Part shown: piece by piece, positions 44,170-52,923 of the stretch
How positions within the stretch are numbered: the stretch's first letter is position 1
How the letters are laid out: the number at the start of each line of letters is the position of its first letter
From: Polyangiaceae bacterium
Lineage (GTDB): Bacteria; Myxococcota_A; Polyangia; Polyangiales; Polyangiaceae
DNA: 64,000 nt
NCBI GenBank assembly: GCA_016719945.1
Contig: JADJYE010000038.1
Location: 1-64,000 of the forward strand
Direction: 5' to 3'
The notes under the pieces: generated by a model
Database searches by the model: none
What the model was told of the DNA's origin: nothing
Seen by the model: only the letters and a program-made list of their open reading frames with translations
Made by a program: the position numbers and the translations under genes

Positions 44170-45624
44170 TCAGAGCGACTCTGTCGGCAGCTCCCCGAAA
44201 TCCGGGTCTCCCTCGATGATCGGGCGGGAGACGAGCTCGGTCCCGCCGCTGCTCACCAGGAACTTCCCGTCCTCCACGCCGAAGAAGTAGTTGGCGCAGA
44301 TCTCGTGGTTCCACTCGAGGTACACCGCGTTGAACGACGCGCTGGTGATCGGCTGCCAGCCGGTCGCGGTCTTCGCCTGGAGGTCGTGGAAGTACGCGGT
44401 GCGGGTGTCGGAGTTGAGGCAGTGGTCACCCGGCTCGTCCCACCAGTCCTCCACGAAGCCCGAGCCGTACCACGGCTGCACGTTCTCCTTGTAGCGCTGC
44501 GTTCCCAGCGAGATGGGGCCGAGCCCGCGGGTCACGTCGGTGAACGTGAAGGTGTAGTCGGAGCAGGTCGGGCAATCCGCCGGGTAGGTGATGACGAGGT
44601 GGGTCTCGTAGGTGTCGCCGGGCTGCAGCATGTAGTCGTCGGGCAGGCCGGGGATCGGGCCGTGCTCGCTCGGGGGCAGCAGCAGCCGGCAGCTCGTGCC
44701 CGTGCCCTCGCCGCCGAAGCCGACCAGCTCGTTGCAGTCGCCGGGGTCGGTGATCTCCGCCTTGTTGTTGGCGTCGATGTCCCAGACCGAGAACAGGACC
44801 TTGGTGATGGGGCCGCCGTAGTCGTCGAACTGGATGCCGCCATAGGCGCCGGGCCAGTTGAGCGTGGAGTAATAGGTGCTCTGCGGCCCGCTCATGGGCG
44901 TCACGCGCACCTTGAATTCGGTGTACGCGTCCGGCACGTCGTACAGGACGTGCACCGAGTCGGTGCGCGTGCGCGCGCTGGGCCACGCCTCTCCGCTGAA
45001 GGTGACGGTCTGCGCGGCGCCGCCCTCCACCTCGATGCGCGCGTCGGCGGATTGGCTCTCCTGGTCTCCGGAGGTCCAGAAGGCGCGTATCCGCCCTTCC
45101 GCGTCGGTCACGGTGCCGTTCGAGAACACCCAGCCGTGACCGGCTGCGGTCTCCCAGCGCACCTCGCAGCCGGCGACGGCCGCTCCGGCGCTCTTCACCT
45201 CGACCACGAGGGCCTTGGGGTTGTGCGTGCCCTCCACATCGCGCTCGTAGGGCGTGCTGGAGAACACGCTGCCAAACTCCGCATAGCCGGCGTCCGTGTC
45301 GGTGGCCGAGAGCTCGCTCCCCGCCGGACAGGGCACCTGCGGGTCGACCCTGCCGCCGCCTCCGCCGCTGCCCCCGGTGTCGCCGCCCGCACCTCCGGAG
45401 GACGAGCCGCCGGCACCCGAGCCACCGGTCGCGCTCGTCGCGCCGCCGGAGGTCGTGTCCGCGCGGTCATCGCACGCGGCGGACCCGCCCCCGAGGAGCC
45501 CGACGAGCAGCGCCCCGGTGAGCGGCAGGTGAGCGGTGGTCTGGCGTCGCGAGCCACGCACGGACCGGGAGAAGAGCGGGGCGGTGACAGGCTCGTTCGG
45601 GAGGACAGGCGAGCGCGGGTGCAT
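44170..45624 (-). CDS. Secreted lipoprotein, DUF3472-like
   Basis: A 484-residue exported protein. A hydrophobic signal and lipobox (PLTGALLVGLLGGGSAAC) lie about 30-50 residues in, so the true start may be later than 45624. A Gly/Ser-rich linker follows, then a beta domain (PKALVVEVKSAGAAVAGCEV, GHGWVFSNGTVTDAEGRIRA). A larger domain follows (QSTYYSTLNWPGAYGGIQFD, ITKVLFSVWDIDANNKAEIT, VGFGGEGTGTSCRLLLPPSE, FTFTDVTRGLGPISLGTQRY). The last resembles DUF3472-type carbohydrate-associated domains. Probably a surface-exposed protein; enzymatic function unproven. Divergent from the gene at 45733. Confidence 0.7.
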   Translation of the reverse strand: MHPRSPVLPNEPVTAPLFSRSVRGSRRQTTAHLPLTGALLVGLLGGGSAACDDRADTTSGGATSATGGSGAGGSSSGGAGGDTGGSGGGGGRVDPQVPCPAGSELSATDTDAGYAEFGSVFSSTPYERDVEGTHNPKALVVEVKSAGAAVAGCEVRWETAAGHGWVFSNGTVTDAEGRIRAFWTSGDQESQSADARIEVEGGAAQTVTFSGEAWPSARTRTDSVHVLYDVPDAYTEFKVRVTPMSGPQSTYYSTLNWPGAYGGIQFDDYGGPITKVLFSVWDIDANNKAEITDPGDCNELVGFGGEGTGTSCRLLLPPSEHGPIPGLPDDYMLQPGDTYETHLVITYPADCPTCSDYTFTFTDVTRGLGPISLGTQRYKENVQPWYGSGFVEDWWDEPGDHCLNSDTRTAYFHDLQAKTATGWQPITSASFNAVYLEWNHEICANYFFGVEDGKFLVSSGGTELVSRPIIEGDPDFGELPTESL

Positions 45625-45732
45625 TGGAGACGGTACCTTGGAGAGGCGCGGCGGTGAAACGGGAAGTGGGCCTACTCGGGACCTTGGCCTCGCGGAGCTG
45701 GGGCTCGCGGAGCTGCGTTACGCTGGCGCGCA

Positions 45733-47131
45733 ATGCGTGACGACGGGCAAGCTCTCGAGCGATTCGACCTCGAGCTAGAGGTCGTGGATCCAGAGGGGGC
45801 CCGTGGCGGGGGCCGTCATCGACGTGATCGAGCACGACTTCGTGGCGCGGGCCTGCGGCTGGCCGCTGAGCCGGCGCGGGGAGGCGGCTCCAGTCACCGA
45901 CGCCGCCGGGCGGGCCTCGCTGCGGGAGCTCCCCGCGCTGGCGTACGGGTCGCGACACTACGTGGTCGCCGTTCACGCCGACTACGCCGAGGGGATCTTG
46001 GACCAAGCGCAGGCCCTCCCACGCGTCGCCGGCGTGGCGAGCGCGCGCATCGCGCTCACGCGAGGGGCGGGGCTCGCGGGGCGGCTGGCCGAGCGACCCG
46101 TCGAGGGGGACGCGCTGAAGGTGCGCGCGGTGTGGGACGACCCCTCGGTGCCGGGGTGCTACGGCGTCGTGCGCAGCGCCGCTGTGCGCGCAGACGGGAC
46201 CTTCCAGCTCGACGGGCTCCACCCGGGAGCTCATTCGCTCCTGCTGCTGCGCGCAGATGCCATCCTGGCTCGCGTGCGAGCCGAGGTCCCCTCGGCAGAG
46301 CCCGTCGTGCTCGCGCAGACGAGGACGCGGGACGTCACTGGCGTCGTCCTCGACGAGCACGGCGCCCCTGTCCCGCGCGCCGAGATCCAGCTGCGGGGCC
46401 CGGCGAGCTTTCGTGACACCACGACCGACGCGGAGGGCCGCTTCGTGCTTCGTGACGTCCCGATCTCCCAGACGCTCACCCTCGAGGCGGTTCGCCTGGA
46501 GACTGGGACCGTCGCGCGGGAGATGTTGTCCCGGCACAGCCTCGAGGCAGGGGAAGGGGACGTCGAGCTCCGCTGCGACGCGCGCGAGCGCACGCCGGTG
46601 GACTTCGTCGTGCGCGGCAGCGATGGAGGGGAGATCACCTTGAGCCTTCGGGATGCGGCAGGGTCGTTCGCGTTCTTCGGATCGTTTCTGGGGCGCGAGA
46701 TCTCGGGACGCTTGTGGGTGCCGCCGGGGCGCTATGAGGTCCTCGCGGAGGCCGGGTGCGAGGAGGCGAACGAGCTCCGCGCCACCCACTACGCGTGTGC
46801 CGTCGTCGACAGCTCCTCGGCGCGAACCGCCCGGCTCGAGTGCGACCTCGTCCCCACGTTCTCGGTGGCCTTCGAGCTGATCGACGAGGTCACGGCTGAG
46901 CCCATCGTCGGGGCGCGGCTGGCCGGAGACCCTCGGGAGCTGTGGTCCATGTTCTACATGGAGAACAGCGACGGCGCGGGGCGAGTCTGGCTGCACGCGC
47001 TCGGCGCGATCGGGCTGCGCGTGGACGTCCGCGCGCCCGGCTACGAGCGCCTGACCCAGGAGGTCGAGCTCCGCGCGGCGCAGCCGCCCATCGAGCTCCG
47101 GATGCGAAGGACCCCGGGGATGTCACACTGA
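45733..47131 (+). CDS. Carboxypeptidase-regulatory-like beta-sandwich protein (one frameshift)
   Basis: About 466 residues. The N-terminus MRDDGQALERFDLELEVVDP (from 45733) is joined to the main frame (VAGAVIDVIEHDFVARACGW, from about 45803) by a single indel in the G-rich stretch near 45800. At least two carboxypeptidase regulatory-like domains are visible (DVTGVVLDEHGAPVPRAEIQ, TTTDAEGRFVLRDVPISQTL; AFELIDEVTAEPIVGARLAG, DVRAPGYERLTQEVELRAAQ). There is no evident signal peptide, so location is unclear. Such domains usually mediate protein or glycan contacts. It is followed 24 bp later by a secreted-protein gene on the same strand. Confidence 0.65.
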
Positions 47132-47155
47132 GGTCCGTCTGGTCGACGAGGGAGC

Positions 47156-48013
47156 ATGTCGAGTCGCACGTTCGCATCGCTCGGGCTGGCCGTCGCGCTG
47201 CTGTGCAGCTCCCCTGCGGCGCCCGCCGACGAGGGGGCTCGTGCGGCTGCCTGGGCGCCTGCGTCCTCCGCGACGCACGACCGCGTGAAGGCGTCGGGGC
47301 GGCTCGTCGTCCACGTGCTCGTCCCGCTCTGCGACAACGACCAGGTCGACTGCGGCAGCGCGCGCGCCGGAGATCCGGACGATCTCCAGCACAACCTCTA
47401 TTGGGGCGCCATCTTCGGTCACAAGCGCCATTTTTCGCGCAAGACGAGCCCGTTCGAGAAGGTCGGCGTAGAGAAGGGCTCGGGGGCGCTGCTCGAGCGC
47501 GCGGTCTTCCGCAAGCAGGTGAAGGGCAAGCCGTGGGGCCGCACCGACGACGTCACGTTGTGGGTGGTCCTCGACGGAACCCGCGGCGACGCGATCGACG
47601 GCGTGATCGACCGCCTCTACCAGGAGGCCGAGCACGGCGCGGTGGTGAAGGTGCGGGTCGGCGACGAGCAGGTGGCGCTGCCGGTCGACGTCGTGGGCTA
47701 CGCCGGGCACAACCGCATGATGGACGGCAAGAAGCCGCCCGCGCGGACTCAAGCCGACGGCGCCCCGATCCCGAGCTTCGTCATGGCGTGCCACTCGACC
47801 TCGTACTTCGAGAAGCCGCTCGCCGAGCGGGGATCGAGCCTGCTCGTAGGCACACGCGCGCTGATGGCTCCCGAGGGCTACGTCGTCGAGGCGATCGTGC
47901 TGGGCCTCGCCGAGGACGCCTCCCCGCGGGAGCTGCGCCGGCGCGCGGTCGCCGCCTACGCGAAGTACCAGAGCATCGAAGAGAAGACGGCAGGGAGGAT
48001 CTTCTCGGAGTAG
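47156..48013 (+). CDS. Secreted protein, possible caspase-like (clan CD) fold
   Basis: A 285-residue protein with signal peptide SRTFASLGLAVALLCSSPAA (cleavage near residue 24). The core alternates hydrophobic strands and helices: GRLVVHVLVPLCD, DDVTLWVVLDGTRGDAIDGV, VDVVGYAGHNRMMDG, PIPSFVMACHSTSYFEKPLA and SSLLVGTRALMAPEGYVVEA. His 185 follows a buried strand and Cys 212 ends the next, the arrangement of the His/Cys dyad in caspase-like peptidases. The H-to-C distance (27 residues) is short for that clan. No signature beyond this is seen, so the assignment is tentative. Confidence 0.55.
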   Translation: MSSRTFASLGLAVALLCSSPAAPADEGARAAAWAPASSATHDRVKASGRLVVHVLVPLCDNDQVDCGSARAGDPDDLQHNLYWGAIFGHKRHFSRKTSPFEKVGVEKGSGALLERAVFRKQVKGKPWGRTDDVTLWVVLDGTRGDAIDGVIDRLYQEAEHGAVVKVRVGDEQVALPVDVVGYAGHNRMMDGKKPPARTQADGAPIPSFVMACHSTSYFEKPLAERGSSLLVGTRALMAPEGYVVEAIVLGLAEDASPRELRRRAVAAYAKYQSIEEKTAGRIFSE

Positions 48014-48307
48014 CTCAGCCGGGCCGGCTATCGCGTGCGCGACGGCGCCCGCTCGAGGTGGACGCGAAGGGGGATGATGCGGAGCATCGTCCCTCTCGAC
48101 GTCTCACCTCCCACCTCGCGAGCGCGCGCGCAGCGACGAGCCATCACCCATATAGCCCACGCGCGCTCCCAGTCCCCCGCTTCGACCGAGACGTCGACCT
48201 GGGTGATGCTCGGCATCATGGGGGTGGACGTCCATCGAGCTCCCCACCTCGGTGACTCCGTCGAGAGGAGCGGAGGACCCTGAGTCCGGCGCGCACGCGG
48301 TCGCCGA

Positions 48308-48354
48308 GTGACAATCGCCCCGACCCTGCTGAGCAGACCCCCCTCCGCTGTCAC
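48308..48354. repeat. Dispersed 46-bp palindrome, copy C
   Basis: GTGACA to TGTCAC with the core CGACCCTGCTGAGCAG; the right half of the core is altered (ACCCCCC). It lies 138 bp from copy D. Confidence 0.7.
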
Positions 48355-48445
48355 AGCCTCGCGGCCCTGAGGCGGGGGAGAGGCTGCGGCGCAGCGATAT
48401 GTGGCTGAGATGTCGCAATGGCGACTGTCGAACAAGCCGGTGGGT

Positions 48446-48491
48446 GTGACAAAAGAGCGACCCTGCTGAGCAGGGTGGGGGGTTCTGTCAC
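48446..48491. repeat. Dispersed 46-bp palindrome, copy D
   Basis: GTGACA, then GAGCGACCCTGCTGAGCAGG and GTGGGG, ending TGTCAC. Core CCCTGCTGAGCAGGG is a perfect palindrome around one base. Its spacing to copy C matches that between copies A and B. Confidence 0.75.
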
Positions 48492-48621
48492 GCGACCCGG
48501 AGCGCCCTCTCCCCGTCATCGGCGGCCGCTACCTCGCCGCCGGCGTCCGCCGGCCTCGCGCCGTGCCGCGACGGCTGATCCTCGCGTCATCCGGCCCGCG
48601 CGACCCGGCAACGCGATTGCT

Positions 48622-49584
48622 GTGCGAAGTGGCGTGGCCATCAGCACCCTCTTCCACGAGGCGCCGCTCGACGTGCTCCGGGAACACCCGGAGGTGCTGC
48701 TCGAGCTGCTCGCGCTCGCGGGCGTGAAGCTCGACGTCGCCTCGCGCCCGACCGTGACCGTCCTCGAGTCGACCGCGATCGAGGTCGTGCCCGCGCACCG
48801 CCACGCCGACTTCGTGGCTGAGCTGCGCGACGAGGCGGGCGGTCCAGTGCGCGCGATCGTGGTGCTCGAGGTGCAGCGGCGCCCCGACCCTGACAAGCCA
48901 CGCGCCTGGATCCAGATGGTCGCCAGCGTGCTCGGGCGTCACGCCGCGCGGGTGGTCCTGGTGGTGCTGGCGTTCGATGAGGCGACGGCGCGCTGGGCCC
49001 GGCACCCGCGCGACGAGGGGGCGCTCGTGTTGCGACCCATCGTGCTCGGTCCGCGCGATCTGCCGCACCTCGCCTCGGTCGAGGAGGCGCGCGCGCACGT
49101 GCTGCTCGCGGTGCTGGTCGCGCTCGCGCGCTCGGCAGAGGCCGCCGCACGCGGACGCCGAAGCCTCTCGCCCGAGGCCGAGGCCGACGTGCTCTATGCC
49201 GCCGAAGCCGTCACGGAGCTGGCGGACACCCAGCTGCGCCAACGCCTCGCGTCCCTCATCGAGGGAGCCGCGCCCGCGGAGATCCGCGCTAGAATTCTCG
49301 AGCTGTTGGAGGAACGAGGCATGCGCTCGCTAGAGATCATCCGGGAAGAGGGCCGCACCGAGGGTCGCGCTGAGGGCCGCGCCGAAGGTCGCGTCGAGGG
49401 CGAGGCTCGCGGCCGCGCCGAGGGCGAGGCTCGCACGCTGCTCAAGCTGCTCCGCCTTCGAGGCTTCGCGGTCGACGAGGCCACTGCCGAGCGCATCCTC
49501 ACCACCACCGAGGTGGCCACGCTCGACCGTTGGGTCGAGCGGGCGCTCTCGGCGCGCTCGGTGGACGAGGTCCTCGCCGACTAA
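48622..49584 (+). CDS. Rpn-like PD-(D/E)XK protein
   Basis: About 320 residues. GTG 48622 or GTG 48634 is the likely start; the longer upstream frame crosses a palindromic repeat. FHEAPLDVLREHPEVLLELL is the N-terminal motif of a widespread family related to Rpn nucleases. The PD-(D/E)XK core is Asp 63 in ADFVAEL and Glu 83-x-Gln 85 in IVVLEVQ, then WIQMVASVLGRHAARVVLVV. Gln in place of the usual Lys is a known variant. The C-terminus has a charged EGR repeat (RTEGRAEGRAEGRVEGEARG) followed by a short helical domain (DEATAERILTTTEVATLDRW). Family members promote DNA breakage or recombination, but biochemical activity is not shown here. Confidence 0.75.
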   Translation: MRSGVAISTLFHEAPLDVLREHPEVLLELLALAGVKLDVASRPTVTVLESTAIEVVPAHRHADFVAELRDEAGGPVRAIVVLEVQRRPDPDKPRAWIQMVASVLGRHAARVVLVVLAFDEATARWARHPRDEGALVLRPIVLGPRDLPHLASVEEARAHVLLAVLVALARSAEAAARGRRSLSPEAEADVLYAAEAVTELADTQLRQRLASLIEGAAPAEIRARILELLEERGMRSLEIIREEGRTEGRAEGRAEGRVEGEARGRAEGEARTLLKLLRLRGFAVDEATAERILTTTEVATLDRWVERALSARSVDEVLAD

Positions 49585-49730
49585 CGGGCTGGGAAGGCTC
49601 GCGTTGGTGAGGGGCCTGCGGGCGGCGAAGCCGAGGCCGTCGTCCTCTGCCGAGCTGCTCGGCCGACCGCCGCTGGAGCGCGCCGATGCATGATCCATTC
49701 GCGTCCAGGTGCGGGGCCCCCCGCCCCCGA

Positions 49731-49788
49731 CGGCTCCCGGCGACAGCGAGGGCACCCCTTGCCGCAAGGTCCCGCCGAGCTGTCGCCA
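49731..49788. repeat. 58-bp repeat, copy 1
   Basis: Begins CGGCTCCCGGCGACAGCGAG and ends GAGCTGTCGCCA. GGCGACAGC near one end pairs with GCTGTCGCC at the other, and the centre has CCTTGCCGCAAGG, so it can fold into a hairpin. One mismatch with copy 2. Confidence 0.8.
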
Positions 49789-49867
49789 AAACGATTCGAC
49801 AACGCCTGGCGCGGGCCCGTTGGAACCAAGAATTGCGCGCTTTCCGCAAGGGCCAGCCGTCCCGCCG

Positions 49868-49925
49868 CGGCTCCCGGCGACAGCGAGGGCACCCCTTGCC
49901 GCAAGGTCCCGCCTAGCTGTCGCCA
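49868..49925. repeat. 58-bp repeat, copy 2
   Basis: Same sequence as 49731-49788 with one G-to-T change in the right arm. Same orientation, offset 137 bp. Confidence 0.8.
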
Positions 49926-50039
49926 CCACGCAGGCGTTATGGCGAATGCCCACCGCGGCGGCATCCCCGCCCTGCCGGCCGGTCCAGGCTACGCCTCGTC
50001 AGCGCGGCGGCGCGTCAGGGCGCGCACCAGATCGGCAGG

Positions 50040-51755
50040 CTACGCCTCGTCGGCGCGGTGGCGCGCGAGCGCGCGCACCTCGCGCACCAGATCGGCTGGC
50101 TGCGCCTCGAGCTTGCGTAGATGCTCGGCGAGCCGCCGCTCGACGAGGCGCCATTTCAGCTCGGTGAGCCCGTGCTCCTTGAACAGGGCGCGGCGCTGCT
50201 CGGGCTTGCGGAGGAGGCCCACTCGGATGATCGCGATCTGCTCGAGGGTGAGGCCGTCGATCCGCGTCTCTGCGCGCGCCCCGCTCTCGGCCTCGCGCTG
50301 TCCGACCGGGGCTGGCGCCGCGGTCATCGGCGCGGCGCTCACCGAGGCGGCGGCCTGTCGCGCAGCCTGCTCGCGCAGGTAGCTGGGCTGCGCCATGGGT
50401 GCTCGCGGGCTCGAGGGCATCGCGGGGGGAGGGGCGGCCGGTGCTGCGATGGGCTGCGCATGGAAGGCGGCCGGCGCTGCGATGGGCTGAGCATTGAAGG
50501 CCACCGGTTGCGCGTGGGGGACCAGGGGCTGCGCATGGAAGGCGACCGGCTGCGCCTGGGGGACAAGAAGCTGAGCCGGGAAGGCGACGGTCTGTCCCTG
50601 GAAGGCGACGGGCTGCGCCTGGTCGACGACGGGCTGCGCCTGGTCGACGACGGGCTGCGCCTGGTCGACGACGGGCTGCGCTGACGGGGTGACGAGCGAG
50701 CGGGCGCCCTCGAGGGAGCGGAACGGGAGCGCTCCGGGGACCACGACGCGCGACATCGGCGCGGTCTCGGCTCGCTCGCGAGGCCCCATCGATACCGCAG
50801 GAAGAGGCGCACCCTGGCGGGCGAACGGGAGGGCGGCTTCGCCCGTGGCTTCGTCCTCGATCACGGTCTGCAATGGGCCGCGAGCGGGGTTGCGGCCCGA
50901 CGCCGGCGGGCCGAACGGCAGACCGAACGCGGGCGGGGCGCTCGCCGGCGCGGCGCCCGCCGGCGCGGCGCCGAGCGGGGCGACTGCGCGCGCGGACGCA
51001 GGAGGCAGGGCCGCGGCGACGGGGACCGGCAAGGGGCCGGCCCCGCGGCTCGCGAGCTCGGCGAGATCTGCGCACGGCGCTCGAGGCCACGTCCGCGCTT
51101 GTTCGAAGAAGGCCGGGGTCGGCGCCGGATCGGCCAGCACGAGGAAGCGACCCGTGCCGAGCGCGAACGGACCTCGATAGGTGAGCGTGACGCGCCCTCG
51201 GTCCACGTCGAACGAGACGCGATCGATCGACAGCTGCAGAGCGACGGGTTGCCATTGAGGCTCCCACGCCACCGCGACGTACGGCTCTGGCCCCGCGAGC
51301 GAGCACCCCGCGCTGAGCGCAGGGGAGGTGAGGCTGACGCTGAGCGGCAGCCGCGGGAACGGGATGCGCTGAGGAAACGGGGCCCACCCGCGATCGGTCA
51401 GGCGCTCGAGGGGGCCCAGGCCGCGCGCGTGCGCTGCGCGCCACCCGCGCTCATTGAGGTTGAGGCTCGCCGGGCCGCCGAGCGCCGACACCGACCCGAC
51501 CAGCAAGACGTCGCAGGTCGTGCGGGGACCTCCGGCGTCCGACGGGTTGGCGATGCCGCCGAACGCTCCAGGGATGGGCGTCGGGAAGATGGGCTCTTGG
51601 TCGGGGGTGAGCGCCGCGACGCCGCGCTCGTCGGGCGCGAAGGTCAGCTTCAGGACGACGGTCGCTTCGGGCCGGCCACGGATCGGCTCGACCGCGATGG
51701 CGAGCGGCCTCGGGCTCGCGACCTCGGCGTGCCACGTTGGATGGAAGCGATCCAC
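50040..51755 (-). CDS. DUF2169-domain protein with repeat-rich linker
   Basis: About 571 residues; start set at GTG 51755 (VDRFHPTWHAEVASPRPLAI), because upstream sequence in frame is not protein-like. The N-terminal 240 residues resemble DUF2169 proteins, which accompany type VI secretion effectors (EATVVLKLTFAPDERGVAAL, GPRTTCDVLLVGSVSALGGP, GRVTLTYRGPFALGTGRFLV). A 240-residue linker holds tandem heptads (AQPVVDQ three times, then AQPVAF/AQPIAAPA variants). The C-terminal 90 residues form a charged helical domain (LTLEQIAIIRVGLLRKPEQR, TELKWRLVERRLAEHLRKLE). No other secretion genes are in the window, so the link to type VI secretion is by family only. Confidence 0.75.
   Translation of the reverse strand: MDRFHPTWHAEVASPRPLAIAVEPIRGRPEATVVLKLTFAPDERGVAALTPDQEPIFPTPIPGAFGGIANPSDAGGPRTTCDVLLVGSVSALGGPASLNLNERGWRAAHARGLGPLERLTDRGWAPFPQRIPFPRLPLSVSLTSPALSAGCSLAGPEPYVAVAWEPQWQPVALQLSIDRVSFDVDRGRVTLTYRGPFALGTGRFLVLADPAPTPAFFEQARTWPRAPCADLAELASRGAGPLPVPVAAALPPASARAVAPLGAAPAGAAPASAPPAFGLPFGPPASGRNPARGPLQTVIEDEATGEAALPFARQGAPLPAVSMGPRERAETAPMSRVVVPGALPFRSLEGARSLVTPSAQPVVDQAQPVVDQAQPVVDQAQPVAFQGQTVAFPAQLLVPQAQPVAFHAQPLVPHAQPVAFNAQPIAAPAAFHAQPIAAPAAPPPAMPSSPRAPMAQPSYLREQAARQAAASVSAAPMTAAPAPVGQREAESGARAETRIDGLTLEQIAIIRVGLLRKPEQRRALFKEHGLTELKWRLVERRLAEHLRKLEAQPADLVREVRALARHRADEA
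50620..50684. repeat. 21-bp tandem repeat, three copies
   Basis: Three successive units of 21 bp (CTGCGCCTGGTCGACGACGGG) in the DUF2169 gene, each encoding AQPVVDQ on the minus strand. Weaker related units continue to about 50450. Confidence 0.8.
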
Positions 51756-51768
51756 GACCCGGATGGTA

Positions 51769-52923
51769 TCAGGCCTTGCAGGCCTGGCGGCTCTGGCGCG
51801 CGACCGAGGAGACCACGTCCTCGAGCGCGGCCTCGTCCTCTGCGGCGAGCGCCAGCTGGAGCGCGCGCTGCACCGACGGCGAGGCGCTCTCTTCAGCCGC
51901 GCAGCGAATGACGGCGCGCTGCTCGTCGGTCGGCGCACCCCCGAGCAGCCCCGCCGCCGCGCGCACCCGGGACTCGCAGCTCGAGCGAGGATCTTCGACG
52001 ATCCGGAGCAGGTCTTCGCTGGTCAGCGCGCGCTCCCGGAAGCTGCCTTCGCGAGGCGCGAGCTGGGTGTCGCCGCGCCGTGAGTCCGCGACGTCGTCGG
52101 CGCGCGGGCTGCGCTCGTAGCGAGCCGCCGCGCGCCGGATCGCGGTCGCCAAGGCCTCGCGCGCGCCGCGCGCTCGCGTGCTGGGCCACGACAGCGGCGG
52201 GCTCACGTCGACGTCGCCTCGCGTCGTGTGCAGCCTCAGCCATAGCCCAGCGCGGCTCACACCGCGCAGCTCGTCGAACGGGACCCAGTGGCGGCGAAAC
52301 GGCGCCGCGACCCACACCCCGTCGCGACCGAGCCGCAGGTCCCGGCGAAGGAAGAGGGCCGCCGAGAGCGCCAGCATCAGGCCCATGACGATCATCCCCC
52401 CGATCGACTCGTGCCGCGCGGAGATCGAGAACGCGAAGCCGCTCAAGATCGCGCCGACCAAGGCGACCCCCGCGCGCAGCTCGGGTGAGAGCGCCCCCTC
52501 GGCGCGGATCGGCGACCCCTCTACGCCGAAGCCGAGCGCGTCGAGGATCTGGTCGCGGGCGGTCGCGTCCTCGACGGTGACCTCGGCGACCACGTCACCC
52601 CCTCGCACGAAGCAGATGGTCGGATCGGCGTCGCCGCGGTCGAGCGGGAACGCGAAGGAGAAGGTCGCGCGCGGGATCATCAGCACGCCGTTGAGGCGCA
52701 CGCCTAGCGAGTCGGCGGAGACCCCGCCTCGTCGCTTGAGCTGACCGAGGTGACCGTAGATCAGCGCGCCGATCACGCAGGGCGCCACCAGGAAGCCCTC
52801 GAGGAACGGCGCGAGCACCACGGCCACGAGCGCGCTGCGCCGCGCCCACGTGACGAGCGGTCCGTGGACGCTCGCGACGCCTCGCACCGCTCGCGCTGGG
52901 GTCGTCTTGTCGGGGCTAGTCAT
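51769..52923 (-). CDS. Membrane protein with PH-like and HEAT-like parts
   Basis: A 384-residue protein. There are two hydrophobic hairpins: SALVAVVLAPFLEGFLVAPC with VIGALIYGHL, and AGVALVGAILSGFAFSISAR with GGMIVMGLMLALSAALFLRR. Between and after them are small beta domains that resemble bacterial PH or YcxB-like folds (LRLGRDGVWVAAPFRRHWVP, FDELRGVSRAGLWLRLHTTR). The C-terminal 100 residues look like HEAT-type helices (CESRVRAAAGLLGGAPTDEQ, PSVQRALQLALAAEDEAALE). Function unknown. Overlaps the end of the EamA gene by 8 bp and ends 14 bp before the DUF2169 gene starts. Confidence 0.7.
   Translation of the reverse strand: MTSPDKTTPARAVRGVASVHGPLVTWARRSALVAVVLAPFLEGFLVAPCVIGALIYGHLGQLKRRGGVSADSLGVRLNGVLMIPRATFSFAFPLDRGDADPTICFVRGGDVVAEVTVEDATARDQILDALGFGVEGSPIRAEGALSPELRAGVALVGAILSGFAFSISARHESIGGMIVMGLMLALSAALFLRRDLRLGRDGVWVAAPFRRHWVPFDELRGVSRAGLWLRLHTTRGDVDVSPPLSWPSTRARGAREALATAIRRAAARYERSPRADDVADSRRGDTQLAPREGSFRERALTSEDLLRIVEDPRSSCESRVRAAAGLLGGAPTDEQRAVIRCAAEESASPSVQRALQLALAAEDEAALEDVVSSVARQSRQACKA

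Larger units (their letters stand above)
48014..48621. other. Intergenic region with two palindromic repeats
   Basis: No gene supported. It contains copies C and D of the 46-bp palindrome and a short inverted repeat at about 48071-48091 (GGATGATGC-GGA-GCATCGTCC). A long minus-strand open frame crosses the region but has no protein-like composition. Confidence 0.55.
49585..50039. other. Intergenic region with 58-bp direct repeats
   Basis: Contains two copies of a 58-bp repeat (49731 and 49868) and, at about 49990-50085, a partial duplication of the 3' end of the DUF2169 gene. No gene supported. Confidence 0.6.

Noticed and set aside
47156..48013. Calling the secreted protein a confirmed caspase-like peptidase
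   Set aside because: Only the strand-His and strand-Cys pattern supports it; spacing is atypical and no other clan CD motif is seen.
48028..48519. 163-residue minus-strand frame
   Set aside because: It spans two palindromic repeats and has no domain or composition of a real protein.
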